Source: Myxococcales bacterium
GTDB lineage: Bacteria; Myxococcota_A; UBA9160; UBA4427
NCBI GenBank assembly: GCA_012960035.1
Contig: DUBZ01000092.1
Span: 21,828-85,827, forward strand
Length of the DNA: 64,000 nucleotides
Reading direction: 5' to 3'
Both the position numbers and the translations under genes were made by a program. Each line of letters opens with the position of its first letter. Position 1 is the stretch's first letter. The notes under the pieces were generated by a model. The model did no database searches and was not told where the DNA came from. It worked only from the letters and a program-made list of their open reading frames with translations. Of this stretch, positions 51,351 through 60,153 are shown piece by piece.

Positions 51351-52223
51351 TCAGACCTTGGAAATGACTTTGTCGGCGAAGCCCTTTAGCAGGTCTCTCT
51401 TTTGTTCGAGGGTCTGGGTGTCGGCTTCTTTGCGATAGGCGTTCGCGAAGCCAACAATCACGTTGCTGATCCCCATGTCTTGAAGGCGATGCACGCCGTC
51501 CACCGTAAATGCGTCTGGCGAGATGGCGTGGATCTCGAAGGGCAAGTGGTCGCGACCGTATTCTTCGCGTAGTTCGTGAAGGCGCGCGATGTAGCTGGGC
51601 AGTTCAGCGGGGTCGCCGCCTGCATGCATCCAACCGTCGCCCGTGCGGGCGGCGCGTTTGAGTGCAGGCTCTGCGTGGCCGCCGATCAAAATCGGAATCG
51701 GCTCGGTGGGGGTCGGGCACATCTTGATTGGTTGGATGTCGTAGTGTTCGCTGTGGAACTCGAAGAACTCGCCGGTTTCGAGGCCGCGCAAGATGTCGAT
51801 CATTTCGTCCATGCGCTTGCCGCGGCTCTTCCAGTCTTGCCCCGTCACCGCGAAGTCTTCGGGCCAAGGGCTGAGCCCAACGCCAAAGCTAAAGCGGTTG
51901 TTCGAAATGACGGCGAGCGAAGTTGCCTGCTTGGCGACGATGTAGGGCTGGCGAACGGGAAGCTTCACAACGAGGGTGCAAAAGCGAAGCGTGGACGTCA
52001 CCGCGGCCATCGCCGAAATCAAAATGAAGGGCTCGATGAACGGCTTGCCTTCGAGAAACGAATTGTCACCGTCTGGGGTGTAGGGGTACTTGACCTTGGA
52101 CGGCCCCGGGTACCCGAGGTTGTCGGGAACAACCATGCCGTGATAGCCAGCCTTTTCGGCTTCGATCGCCATCGGGAGGTGGAAGCTCGGGTCACACATC
52201 GCTTGCGCGTAAGAAAATTTCAT
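51351..52223 (-). CDS. LLM-class F420-dependent oxidoreductase
   Basis: This 290-residue luciferase-fold enzyme resembles the F420-type subgroup: MKFSYAQAMCDPSFHLPMAI, AGYHGMVVPDNLGYPGPSKV, LVVKLPVRQPYIVAKQATSL and RFSFGVGLSPWPEDF, with the phosphate-binding EPIPILIGGHAEPALKRAAR near residue 180. ATG 52223 is fixed by the first barrel strand. It lies between the TauD and aldo/keto reductase genes, all on the minus strand with short gaps. It is the third luciferase-like enzyme of the window and of a different subgroup from those at 26134 and 29903. Cofactor F420 is likely but not proven. Confidence 0.92.
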   Translation of the reverse strand: MKFSYAQAMCDPSFHLPMAIEAEKAGYHGMVVPDNLGYPGPSKVKYPYTPDGDNSFLEGKPFIEPFILISAMAAVTSTLRFCTLVVKLPVRQPYIVAKQATSLAVISNNRFSFGVGLSPWPEDFAVTGQDWKSRGKRMDEMIDILRGLETGEFFEFHSEHYDIQPIKMCPTPTEPIPILIGGHAEPALKRAARTGDGWMHAGGDPAELPSYIARLHELREEYGRDHLPFEIHAISPDAFTVDGVHRLQDMGISNVIVGFANAYRKEADTQTLEQKRDLLKGFADKVISKV

Positions 52224-52363
52224 TGTCGGGGGCCTCTTGAGAGCGGCGGAGTGTAACGGACTCAAGTGACGTCATGCTCGGTTTCGGCGCGTCTCATCGG
52301 CCAATCGTGAGCGGCCGCCGAGATGCAAGGCAAATGTGTTGTGCTTACGTTTCCATGGAATGT

Positions 52364-53206
52364 CTAGTACGGCTTGTCGCCGATGACGGTCACGCGCTGA
52401 ACGCGGCGAACTTGGCCCGGGTAGTCGAACGCCGCGTAGTGCTGCACGGCGCGATTGTCCCAAAACGCGACAGAGTTCGTTTGCCAACGGAAGCGACACT
52501 GAAATTCGGGCACGGTTGCTTGGCGATACAGGCGCCGTAACAAGCGATCGCTTTCTTCCTTTTCCATATTGAGGATATGGGTTGTGAAAGATGCGTTCAC
52601 GTACAGACCCCGACGTCCGGTTTCGGGGTGGGTGCGCACGACGGGATGATGGGCCGGCGGATACTTCGCGAGCATTTTGGCCTTTTCTTCGGCGTCCATC
52701 CTGCCGCCGAAGGGGCCGATGAAACTATGCTCCGCCGTAGCGTTGTCGATGCGTTCCTTGATGTCGTCCGGCAGTGCATCGTACGCGGCGTACATGTCAA
52801 CGAAGAGGGTGTCACCCCCCACGGCGGGGATGATCTTGCCACGCAAGATCGAACCGAGTGAAGGTTCATCGCGCCAAGTCACATCGCTATGCCAACCGTT
52901 TTGCCCAGCCTTTGAATCCTCGGCATGATGGATGATGAGGATCTCGGGATGAGTCTTATGGTTCGAACCGAAGGGATGAATTTCGAGTTCACCAAAGCGG
53001 CGACCGAATGCCACGTGCTCAACGTCGGTCACGTCCTGGTCGCGAAAGAAGATCACCTTCCAGTCGAGTAGTGCCTGGCGGATCTCCGCGATCTGCTCGT
53101 CCGTGACGTCGCCACTCATCCGCACGCCGCCGATTTCCGCGCCGATCGTCGGGCTCATGGGCGAAACGGAAATGGTTTCAAATGTATTTTCAAGGGCAGC
53201 GGACAT
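52364..53206 (-). CDS. TauD/TfdA-family 2-oxoglutarate-dependent dioxygenase
   Basis: This non-heme iron enzyme of 280 residues couples 2-oxoglutarate decarboxylation to hydroxylation, often releasing sulfite, sulfate or an aldehyde. The iron site is H106-S-D108 in GWHSDVT and a distal His in NRAVQHYAAFDY; the 2-oxoglutarate arginine is in RVQRVTV. PTIGAEIGGVRMSGDVTDEQ and RDQDVTDVEHVAFGRRFGEL are family blocks. ATG 53206 begins MSAALENTFE; the longer frame is Arg-rich and not real. It follows the amidohydrolase gene by 83 bases. Taurine, alkyl sulfates and aryloxyacids are all possible substrates. Confidence 0.94.
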   Translation of the reverse strand: MSAALENTFETISVSPMSPTIGAEIGGVRMSGDVTDEQIAEIRQALLDWKVIFFRDQDVTDVEHVAFGRRFGELEIHPFGSNHKTHPEILIIHHAEDSKAGQNGWHSDVTWRDEPSLGSILRGKIIPAVGGDTLFVDMYAAYDALPDDIKERIDNATAEHSFIGPFGGRMDAEEKAKMLAKYPPAHHPVVRTHPETGRRGLYVNASFTTHILNMEKEESDRLLRRLYRQATVPEFQCRFRWQTNSVAFWDNRAVQHYAAFDYPGQVRRVQRVTVIGDKPY

Positions 53207-53289
53207 CGGGACTCCGATCGTTGTTGAGAGGACGACGTCGTCATGGTCGCAAACATGCGCCCCAAGGCAAACGCGCCGAATCTTCGGTT

Positions 53290-54993
53290 TTATGCGCGGG
53301 TCTCGTGACGCACGAGCTTGCCCGGGAAGGCCCCCGTAGGTTCGCCGTCTTCGCAGATGGTCTCGCCTGCGACCAATGTCGCGCGATAACCGTCTACGCG
53401 CTGAACCAGCCGCTTGCCGCCAGCCGGCAAGTCGAAGAGAATTTCGGGGGGTCGGAGTTGAAGCGCTTGCCAGTCGATCAGGTTGAGATCGGCTCGTTTG
53501 CCTTCTTCGATGGTTCCTCGGTCGCGAAGCCCGATGAGTTCTGCGGTGTCTGACGTTTGTCGCTTCACGAGCCATTCGAGTTCGCGCCGTTCACCGCGGG
53601 TGCGGTCGCGCCCATAGTGGAGCATCAGAAACGTGGGGAAGCTGCCGTCGCAGATCATCCCGCAGTGGGCTCCCGCGTCGCCGAGCCCCGGCACGGTGTT
53701 GGGGCTTTGCAGCATTTCGAGACTCACGTCCAGATTGAAGTCCGTGTAGTTGAGGAAGGTTCTATAGAGAAGCGCGCGACCGCCGTCTTGAAGCATCAGG
53801 TCATAGGCGAGTTCGTTTGCCGCAATGCCTAGTGCTTCGGCACGCGCCGCGATGCTGTCTTCAGGAGCGGGCTCGTAGTTGGGCGGGTTGCCGAGTTCGA
53901 AGATGCGACCAAAGCTCGACGTCACTTCGGCAAGCCCGGGCGGGCTTGGTTCCGAAAGAATCTTCGCCTTCGTCTCGGGGTCGCGAAGCTTCGCGATGCG
54001 TTCTTCGAGGGGCAGCTCTGCGATGTGGCTATACGTCGCGCTTGCGACGAAGGGATGCAAGGTTGCTTGCAGGCCGAGCAGCAGACCGATCGCTCGCGAC
54101 GGCACTTGCCCCTTCATCGGCAAACCATCGGCGACGGCTTGATCGATCAGTTCGAGCAAGCGTCGCCATTGGTCTGGCACGTAGTCGTTCTGCGCGATCG
54201 ATATCGACATGGGTCGTCCCGATACCTCGACCATTTCGCGCAGCAGTTCAAATTCACTTTCGAGGTCTTTGAAGTCGGCAACAATTTCGAACACGCCCTT
54301 GCCGCCTTCGCCCATCGCCTTTGCGATGCCGATCATCTCAGCGTGTTCCGCGGTGAGGCTCGGCGTAAATTCACCGTCTCGCGTGCGGTGGTTCTTGGTG
54401 CGCGAACTCGAGAAGCCCCGCGCGCCCGCAGCGATCGCTTCCCGCACGAGTCGCCCCATGGTTTCGATTTCTTCTGATGTCGGGATCTCGTTGTGGTCGG
54501 CGCCCCGCTCCCCCATCACGTACGCGCGCAGCGCACCGTGGGGAACTTGGGCGATGACGTCGATCGCGTGTGGGCTCTTGTCGATGGCATCGAGGTATTC
54601 CGGGAAACTTTCCCAGTCCCACGTGATGCCTTCGGCGAGTGCGGTGCCCGGGATGTCTTCAACACCTTCCATCAAACTAATGAGCCACTCGTGTTGATCG
54701 GGCGCGGCGGGGGCGAACCCAACACCGCAGTTGCCCATCACGACGGTCGTCACACCGTGCCAGCATGAAGGCGTGAGATAGGGGTCCCAGGTGACTTGGC
54801 CGTCGTAGTGGGTGTGGACGTCGACCCAGCCCGGGGTTACGAGCAAACCCGCTGCGTTGATTTCGCGAGTTGCCGGTTCGTCGCTTGCGCCAAGCTGCGC
54901 GATCTTGCCGTCGCGCACGCCGATGTCGGCTGTAAAGCGGGGAGCGCCCGTGCCGTCGATGATTGTGCCGCCACGGATCCATAAGTCGAGCAT
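53290..54993 (-). CDS. D-aminoacylase/hydantoinase-like amidohydrolase
   Basis: This amidohydrolase-superfamily protein of 567 residues has a small beta domain at both ends and a TIM barrel between. The metal motif is VDVHTHYDGQVTWDPYLTPS near residue 58, followed by GNCGVGFAP, GADHNEIPTSEE, a barrel strand with the remaining histidines, GLGDAGAHCGMICDGSFPT for the Asp region and the C-terminal RGTIEEGKRADLNLID. This composition is that of N-acyl-D-amino-acid deacylases, but many members have unknown amide, lactone or imide substrates. It heads the minus-strand run with TauD, LLM, aldo/keto reductase and GST, and is divergent from a second TauD-like gene. Confidence 0.92.
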   Translation of the reverse strand: MLDLWIRGGTIIDGTGAPRFTADIGVRDGKIAQLGASDEPATREINAAGLLVTPGWVDVHTHYDGQVTWDPYLTPSCWHGVTTVVMGNCGVGFAPAAPDQHEWLISLMEGVEDIPGTALAEGITWDWESFPEYLDAIDKSPHAIDVIAQVPHGALRAYVMGERGADHNEIPTSEEIETMGRLVREAIAAGARGFSSSRTKNHRTRDGEFTPSLTAEHAEMIGIAKAMGEGGKGVFEIVADFKDLESEFELLREMVEVSGRPMSISIAQNDYVPDQWRRLLELIDQAVADGLPMKGQVPSRAIGLLLGLQATLHPFVASATYSHIAELPLEERIAKLRDPETKAKILSEPSPPGLAEVTSSFGRIFELGNPPNYEPAPEDSIAARAEALGIAANELAYDLMLQDGGRALLYRTFLNYTDFNLDVSLEMLQSPNTVPGLGDAGAHCGMICDGSFPTFLMLHYGRDRTRGERRELEWLVKRQTSDTAELIGLRDRGTIEEGKRADLNLIDWQALQLRPPEILFDLPAGGKRLVQRVDGYRATLVAGETICEDGEPTGAFPGKLVRHETRA

Positions 54994-55118
54994 GTTGCGC
55001 TCCTTCCATCTTTTATCTTGCGGGAGTAGGCCGAACAGCTTACGCCGCGTCGCGTTGGTGAATCAACTGTTTTACTGTTTCGGTTCGCCACACCCCCACG
55101 GGCACAAGGACTCCGCCA

Positions 55119-56141
55119 ATGACTGAACTCAACCTTCTCGAACCTGCCTCTGAATGGCGCGCCGAAGACGTCGCCGACGAATCGCAGTGGATCGAATGTT
55201 TCGACGAAAGCGAGTGCGACGAGATCGACGCCGCATTGCGCAAAGCGCTCGAGAAGAGCAGCGATGTCATGCAGGTTTCGAGGGACGACTTCCCGCTCCC
55301 CACATTGGTCAAGCGGGTCCGTTCGTTCGAAGAAGGTCTCATCAACGGGCGCGGCTTCGTTTTGCTGCGGGGAATCGATCGCGCGCGTTACTCGCGCGAA
55401 GAAATCGAAATGATCTACTGGGGCATCGGGATGCACCTCGGCGCGCCGTGGCCGCAGAACCAGTACGGGCATGTACTCGGTGATGTGACCGACCAGGGGA
55501 TCGACCCCGCGGACCCGACGTCGCGCGGAAACGAGATCGGCAAGATCGCATTCCCCTATCACTCCGATGGTTCAGATCTTGTGGGCCTCCTCTGTCTGCA
55601 GACAGCAAAGAGTGGCGGCGCGTCGACGGTCGCCAACGCGGTGTCGATCCACAACGACCTCGTTCGCGAAGAGCCTGAACTCGCTGCGGCCCTCTACGAA
55701 AAACAACCGTACGACTTCCGCGGTGCAGAGCCCGAAGGGGCAAAGCCTTGGTATGAGATGCCGGTCTTTACCGAATGGAATGGGCGCTTGTTCGTCCGTT
55801 ACATCCGGCCCTACATCCTGGCTTCACAACGACACGCGGACGCGCCGCGGATCGGCGAAGTTGCCGAGCGCGCGATGCAGCGCGTAGACGAGATGACCCA
55901 GGACCGCAGTTACAACGTCTTCATGGACATGGAGCCGGGGGACATGCAGTTCATCAACAACTATCACGTCCTCCACGCGCGCGAAGCGTACGAAGACGAC
56001 CGTGAAGCGGGCCTCGTTCGACATTTGAAGCGGCTTTGGCTCGCAACCGAAACGCTCAAGGAACGACCGCCCTACTTTCAGCGGAACTTGAGCAGCCATT
56101 GGGAAGACGCGCGTTCGGTAAGCCGGATCGAAATCAACTAA
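55119..56141 (+). CDS. TauD/TfdA-like dioxygenase, larger type
   Basis: This 340-residue 2-oxoglutarate/iron dioxygenase belongs to a different subgroup from the one at 52364. The iron site is H148-S-D150 in AFPYHSDGSD and the distal His in NNYHVLHARE. FINGRGF-like and LLRGIDRARYSREEIEMIYW blocks precede it, and RHLKRLWLATET near the end supplies the arginine. The N-terminus of 60 acidic residues is an extension. Such proteins are often annotated taurine catabolism dioxygenase. It starts at ATG 55119 and precedes the sulfatase gene by 69 bases on the same strand, suggesting a joint role in using a sulfated or sulfonated compound. Confidence 0.92.
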   Translation: MTELNLLEPASEWRAEDVADESQWIECFDESECDEIDAALRKALEKSSDVMQVSRDDFPLPTLVKRVRSFEEGLINGRGFVLLRGIDRARYSREEIEMIYWGIGMHLGAPWPQNQYGHVLGDVTDQGIDPADPTSRGNEIGKIAFPYHSDGSDLVGLLCLQTAKSGGASTVANAVSIHNDLVREEPELAAALYEKQPYDFRGAEPEGAKPWYEMPVFTEWNGRLFVRYIRPYILASQRHADAPRIGEVAERAMQRVDEMTQDRSYNVFMDMEPGDMQFINNYHVLHAREAYEDDREAGLVRHLKRLWLATETLKERPPYFQRNLSSHWEDARSVSRIEIN

Positions 56142-56210
56142 TGCCTTTGGGTTGGCTTGCGAATGTCATGCGAAGGAATTTGTAGTGAGCAAGTTGCGGG
56201 TCATCGGTTG

Positions 56211-57668
56211 ATGCTGCGATCTCGTTCAGTCGCGGCGTTGTTCGCGCTAGTCCCGCTCGCACTGGCGTGCGGCGGTGAACCCACCGCCGTGAAGCCCCCC
56301 AACGTTTTGTTTATTGCCGTGGACGACTTGAACGACTGGACGTCGCAACTCGGCGGTCACCCTCAGGCCAAGACACCAAACATCGACGCGCTGGCGGCGC
56401 GCGGCGTTTCATTTTCGAACGCCCACGCGGCGGCTCCGACGTGCGGCCCTTCGCGCGCGGCCATCATGACTTCGATACGCCCCAGCACGTCGGGCAACTA
56501 CGAAAACGCAGACACGTTCACCGACAACCCCGTGTTGAACAACGCCGTGATCTTGCCCGAGTTGTTTCAGCAAGCCGGCTATCAGGTCGTTGGCGCGGGC
56601 AAGCTCTTTCACGGTCATCACCACAAGAGTGAGCTCAAGGGCCGCGGCTTTGATACGTACTTCCCGTCAAAAGAAAACGATCATTACAAAGAACCCAAAG
56701 ACCGCGCACGGCCGAAGCCGGTGTCGGACTGGGGGCAAGGAGCGAAAGGCTTTTGGGATTGGGGCCCGATGGCGTCGTACATCACGCTGGACGACATGTC
56801 GGATGGCCGCATGGTGAACTGGGTGCGCGACCAGTTTCAAAGTGGCGAAATCAAAGAGCCCTTCTTTGTCGCCGCGGGGATCATCCGGCCTCACCTTCCC
56901 TTTTATGCGCCGCAGTCGTACTTCGACATGTACCCCCTCGACGAAATCCAATTGCCGGCTGTCAAAGAAGATGACCTCGCCGATGTTCCACTCGCGGGTC
57001 GCAACATGGGTGTGGGCGAGGCGCGTCATGAAGCGATCACGAGTCATGGGCAATGGGCGACGGCCATCCAGGCCTACCTTGCCGCGACGACGTTCGCGGA
57101 CGATTGCGTTGGGCGCTTACTCGAAGGTCTGGAAAACAGCGGCTATGCGGACAACACCATCGTCGTTCTGTGGTCGGATCACGGTTGGCAATTTGGTGAA
57201 AAGAAGCACTGGTCGAAGTTCACACTCTGGGAGCGCGCAACCCGAGTGAACCTCGTGTTCGCGGGGCCAGGTGTAGCGACCGGCGCAGACTCGAACGCAC
57301 CGGTGAACTTGCTCGACGTGTACCCCACGCTTGCCCAACTTACCGGGCTCACCGCACCCAAAGAACAGATCGAAGGTCGCAGTCTTGCACCCTTACTCGA
57401 AGATCCAAGCCGCGACTGGCCGTGGCCCAGCATTACGACATACGGGTCAGGCAATCACACTGCGCGGGACGAACGCTGGCGCTACATCCGCTACCACGAC
57501 GGTTCGGAAGAACTCTACGACCATGAGAGCGATCCGATGGAATGGACAAACCTCGCAAGTGCGGCTCAGCATGTCGACGTCAAGCAACGACTCGCGAGCG
57601 CGCTACCCCGCGAAAATGCCGAACAAATTCAGGGTCGAACCAAACCCGTTGTGCGCGCCCTCGACTAA
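56211..57668 (+). CDS. Type I sulfatase, lipoprotein (iduronate-2-sulfatase-like)
   Basis: This formylglycine sulfatase of 485 residues has a signal peptide ending in the lipobox LALAC20. NVLFIAVDDLNDW supplies the calcium-binding Asp pair, and T-C78-G-P-S-R carries the cysteine to be converted to formylglycine. GYQVVGAGKLFHGHHHKSEL and VVLWSDHGWQFGEKKHWSKF give the other active-site residues, in the pattern of iduronate-2-sulfatase-like enzymes. Activity needs a formylglycine-generating enzyme, which is not in the window. It follows the TauD-like gene and converges with DUF3604. It could remove sulfate from polysaccharides or small esters in the periplasm. Confidence 0.93.
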   Translation: MLRSRSVAALFALVPLALACGGEPTAVKPPNVLFIAVDDLNDWTSQLGGHPQAKTPNIDALAARGVSFSNAHAAAPTCGPSRAAIMTSIRPSTSGNYENADTFTDNPVLNNAVILPELFQQAGYQVVGAGKLFHGHHHKSELKGRGFDTYFPSKENDHYKEPKDRARPKPVSDWGQGAKGFWDWGPMASYITLDDMSDGRMVNWVRDQFQSGEIKEPFFVAAGIIRPHLPFYAPQSYFDMYPLDEIQLPAVKEDDLADVPLAGRNMGVGEARHEAITSHGQWATAIQAYLAATTFADDCVGRLLEGLENSGYADNTIVVLWSDHGWQFGEKKHWSKFTLWERATRVNLVFAGPGVATGADSNAPVNLLDVYPTLAQLTGLTAPKEQIEGRSLAPLLEDPSRDWPWPSITTYGSGNHTARDERWRYIRYHDGSEELYDHESDPMEWTNLASAAQHVDVKQRLASALPRENAEQIQGRTKPVVRALD

Positions 57669-57686
57669 GAAGAGCGACGTTCTTCG

Positions 57687-59939
57687 CTATTGCGTCCAAC
57701 CCACTGTGATGGGCGACGACCATGCGCGCTGTTCGGTTTCCGACATGCATTCGTCGCTGGCCGGGGTGCTGCCCGGGCATGCGTTGGTCTCGAGACACTC
57801 GCCCTTGTCGTTGTATACGCAGCGGAGCCCACCCGCATTGATCGCCATCGAGGGCGCTTCGATCGCGCGCGCGTAGTAGATCACGTCGCGTCCTGAGGTT
57901 TCGAATTCGGGGTCGGTGAAACTCACCGAACAACCTGCCGGGTCGGGGTCGCATTCGAACACACGCCACGCGTCTTCGATCAATGGGTCGATGGGTTCGT
58001 CCTGTTCGATTTGTGGTCGGATGCGTACGACTTCGATCCGCGAGATTACCCGCCGTTCGTCGTCGGGGTTGTAACAGTCACCGCGACAAAGTCGTTCGAT
58101 GCCTTCTTCGCCAAGTGCCACCTGGGATTCTTCCGGGCAGCCGGGCTTCTGTATGAACGATCCTGTCGCGCGGACTTGGAAGATGGGTGCCTGGCTGAGT
58201 TCGGCAGTGCCCCCCATCGGCAGTCGCCCGCCGCGGATCCCGGGCGCATTCAAGAGGTCGAACCAAAGCAGGATACGCGGGCCACTGGTGCCGTAGACCT
58301 CGCGCTGCTCCATGGCCTGCCAGATCTCGTCGCGGCCGCGACCCGGTGAATGAACTGCGATCAAGCCACCGGTAAGAAAGAAGGACGAGCCGCGTTCGCT
58401 TTCACGCAAATTGAAGAACGCGCCGCCAAAGGTATCGGGGTCGAATACTTCGCTGTAGGGCCCGGGAACTTTGGGCGTGACGGGGAGCAGATCGCCAAGA
58501 GTTCGCTCGCCCGCCTCGGTGAGGAGCGCTTCGGTGTTGTAGATGCGCCCGTATTCTTTGTAGCCAGTGCCGGGCCTTGACGTGTGGTTGTCGCTCGAGG
58601 CCATGAAGCCGAATTGAAAGCCCTTGGGCTCGCCGGGCTCGTCGAAGTTGCGAAGCGCCAAGATGTACTGGGCGGAACTCTTGGGGCGGTAGTTGAACGA
58701 AGGCTGAAAGCAGTCGCGGCATTGGCCAGAGTCTTTCCATTCAACGGTCTTTACCCCGGGCACGGTGAGGTGGCCCATGAGGTCAGCGTCGACGTAGTTC
58801 TGCCGCGCCACTGCAGCCCGCTCTTTGCACTCACTCTTGCTCTCGCCTTCAGCCATGCAACGTGTCGCAATGATTTCTCCCGCGCGCCAACAAGAGGGCA
58901 GGAAGTCGCTGCGGGCCGAGGGACAACTCTTGCTTCCCTCGGCGGCGATCACGACTTCACGAAAGTTTCGGTATTCCTCGCTGTTGCCATGGCCCGAATA
59001 GATTTCGATCAAGCGTTGTCGAAGCGGATCGTGCAAGTTGTTCTCGAGCTGCTTGTCCCAGGCCGAACCTTGGGGTGTATAGAAACCCCACGTCGTTCCG
59101 TGCGGGATCACCATCGAGTCAAAGCCCCAGTCGTCGAGTTTGTCGAAGAGGCCTCTGGGAGTCATCGTCGACTCGCGACAATCAACGGGAAGGTCGCGCA
59201 CGGGAACGCCGTCTGGGCAATGCACCGCGTTACCCAAGATGTCGAAGTAACGGATCAAGTCGAAGGTGTCGCGGTTGGGACGCATCAGTGCGAGCACCCC
59301 CATGGCAAGCGGACTCGGAAGTGCTGTGTCGGCCTGTCGGTCGAAAGCGTCGAGGGGAGCGCGCGCCGCGATGGGGCGCACCGGGATGTCACTGTCTTTG
59401 AGGCCACGGAGAATGACGTTCTTGTGGCCGTAGTGGTTGTCGGGGTTGGTCCCCATCTGGGTCCATTCCCAACCCAGGTAAGCGGTGACGTCGGGGTTCG
59501 CGGGGTCGCCCGCAATTTCGTTGCATTGGCGAATTGCTTCGACGGTTTCATCCCAGGCGCGTTGGTCGAGGCCGATCGCGTGGTCGTTGATGGACCAAAA
59601 GTCGAGGGCCGAACAATGACGCGCGAAGTCGCAGGCGTCGGAAACGGGGTGAGCGCCTTCACCGCCGGAAGTCGGGAGCGCCATCATGAAGGCATCCAAG
59701 CTGAACGTACTATGGACGTGAAGGTCGCCGAAGAGAATTTGCTTGGGACGCGCGACCCCGATGTCGAGCGCGGCTTCTTTCTGCACATGCGCTCGCTCGC
59801 CAACGACTTCGGCCGACAGTGCAACGGCCGTGGGCGTGCCCGCCCCCCAATGAGACCCCAACCCGCCCCGGCCCAACCATTGGACGATCAAGAAGACGAC
59901 GAGGAGAAAGGCAATGAGGATGACGATGAGTTTCTTCAT
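57687..59939 (-). CDS. DUF3604-domain protein (PHP-like metal site)
   Basis: This 750-residue protein is membrane-anchored by VILIAFLLVVFLIVQWL at the N-terminus and otherwise periplasmic. The DUF3604 core begins QILFGDLHVHSTFSLDAF at residue 68, a PHP-type metal motif. LDFWSINDHAIGLDQRAW, YLGWEWTQMG and MVIPHGTTWGFYTP follow with further His and Asp candidates, and later MASSDNHTSRPGTGY. Many cysteines suggest disulfide bonds. The biochemical role of the family is unsettled; a hydrolase of phospho- or other esters is likely. It converges with the sulfatase gene over 18 bases and diverges from DUF1624. Confidence 0.9.
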   Translation of the reverse strand: MKKLIVILIAFLLVVFLIVQWLGRGGLGSHWGAGTPTAVALSAEVVGERAHVQKEAALDIGVARPKQILFGDLHVHSTFSLDAFMMALPTSGGEGAHPVSDACDFARHCSALDFWSINDHAIGLDQRAWDETVEAIRQCNEIAGDPANPDVTAYLGWEWTQMGTNPDNHYGHKNVILRGLKDSDIPVRPIAARAPLDAFDRQADTALPSPLAMGVLALMRPNRDTFDLIRYFDILGNAVHCPDGVPVRDLPVDCRESTMTPRGLFDKLDDWGFDSMVIPHGTTWGFYTPQGSAWDKQLENNLHDPLRQRLIEIYSGHGNSEEYRNFREVVIAAEGSKSCPSARSDFLPSCWRAGEIIATRCMAEGESKSECKERAAVARQNYVDADLMGHLTVPGVKTVEWKDSGQCRDCFQPSFNYRPKSSAQYILALRNFDEPGEPKGFQFGFMASSDNHTSRPGTGYKEYGRIYNTEALLTEAGERTLGDLLPVTPKVPGPYSEVFDPDTFGGAFFNLRESERGSSFFLTGGLIAVHSPGRGRDEIWQAMEQREVYGTSGPRILLWFDLLNAPGIRGGRLPMGGTAELSQAPIFQVRATGSFIQKPGCPEESQVALGEEGIERLCRGDCYNPDDERRVISRIEVVRIRPQIEQDEPIDPLIEDAWRVFECDPDPAGCSVSFTDPEFETSGRDVIYYARAIEAPSMAINAGGLRCVYNDKGECLETNACPGSTPASDECMSETEQRAWSSPITVGWTQ

Positions 59940-60153
59940 ACGAGGCTCCGGGCGCTTGCGTTGTTTTGGCTGGGCGCGAGATTAGCCAATCGCGCGGCGC
60001 CAAGTCTTCCTTCTATAGATACGTTCCACCGGCACACGGCGGATTGCGCTCGATACGTGGTGTAACGCCCCATGGTTTGTCTACGATGGTGTTTCCCTGA
60101 GCGCAGCCGCGACGAGTTTGGCTACCCACACTGCAGCCACTGAGGCTTTGACC

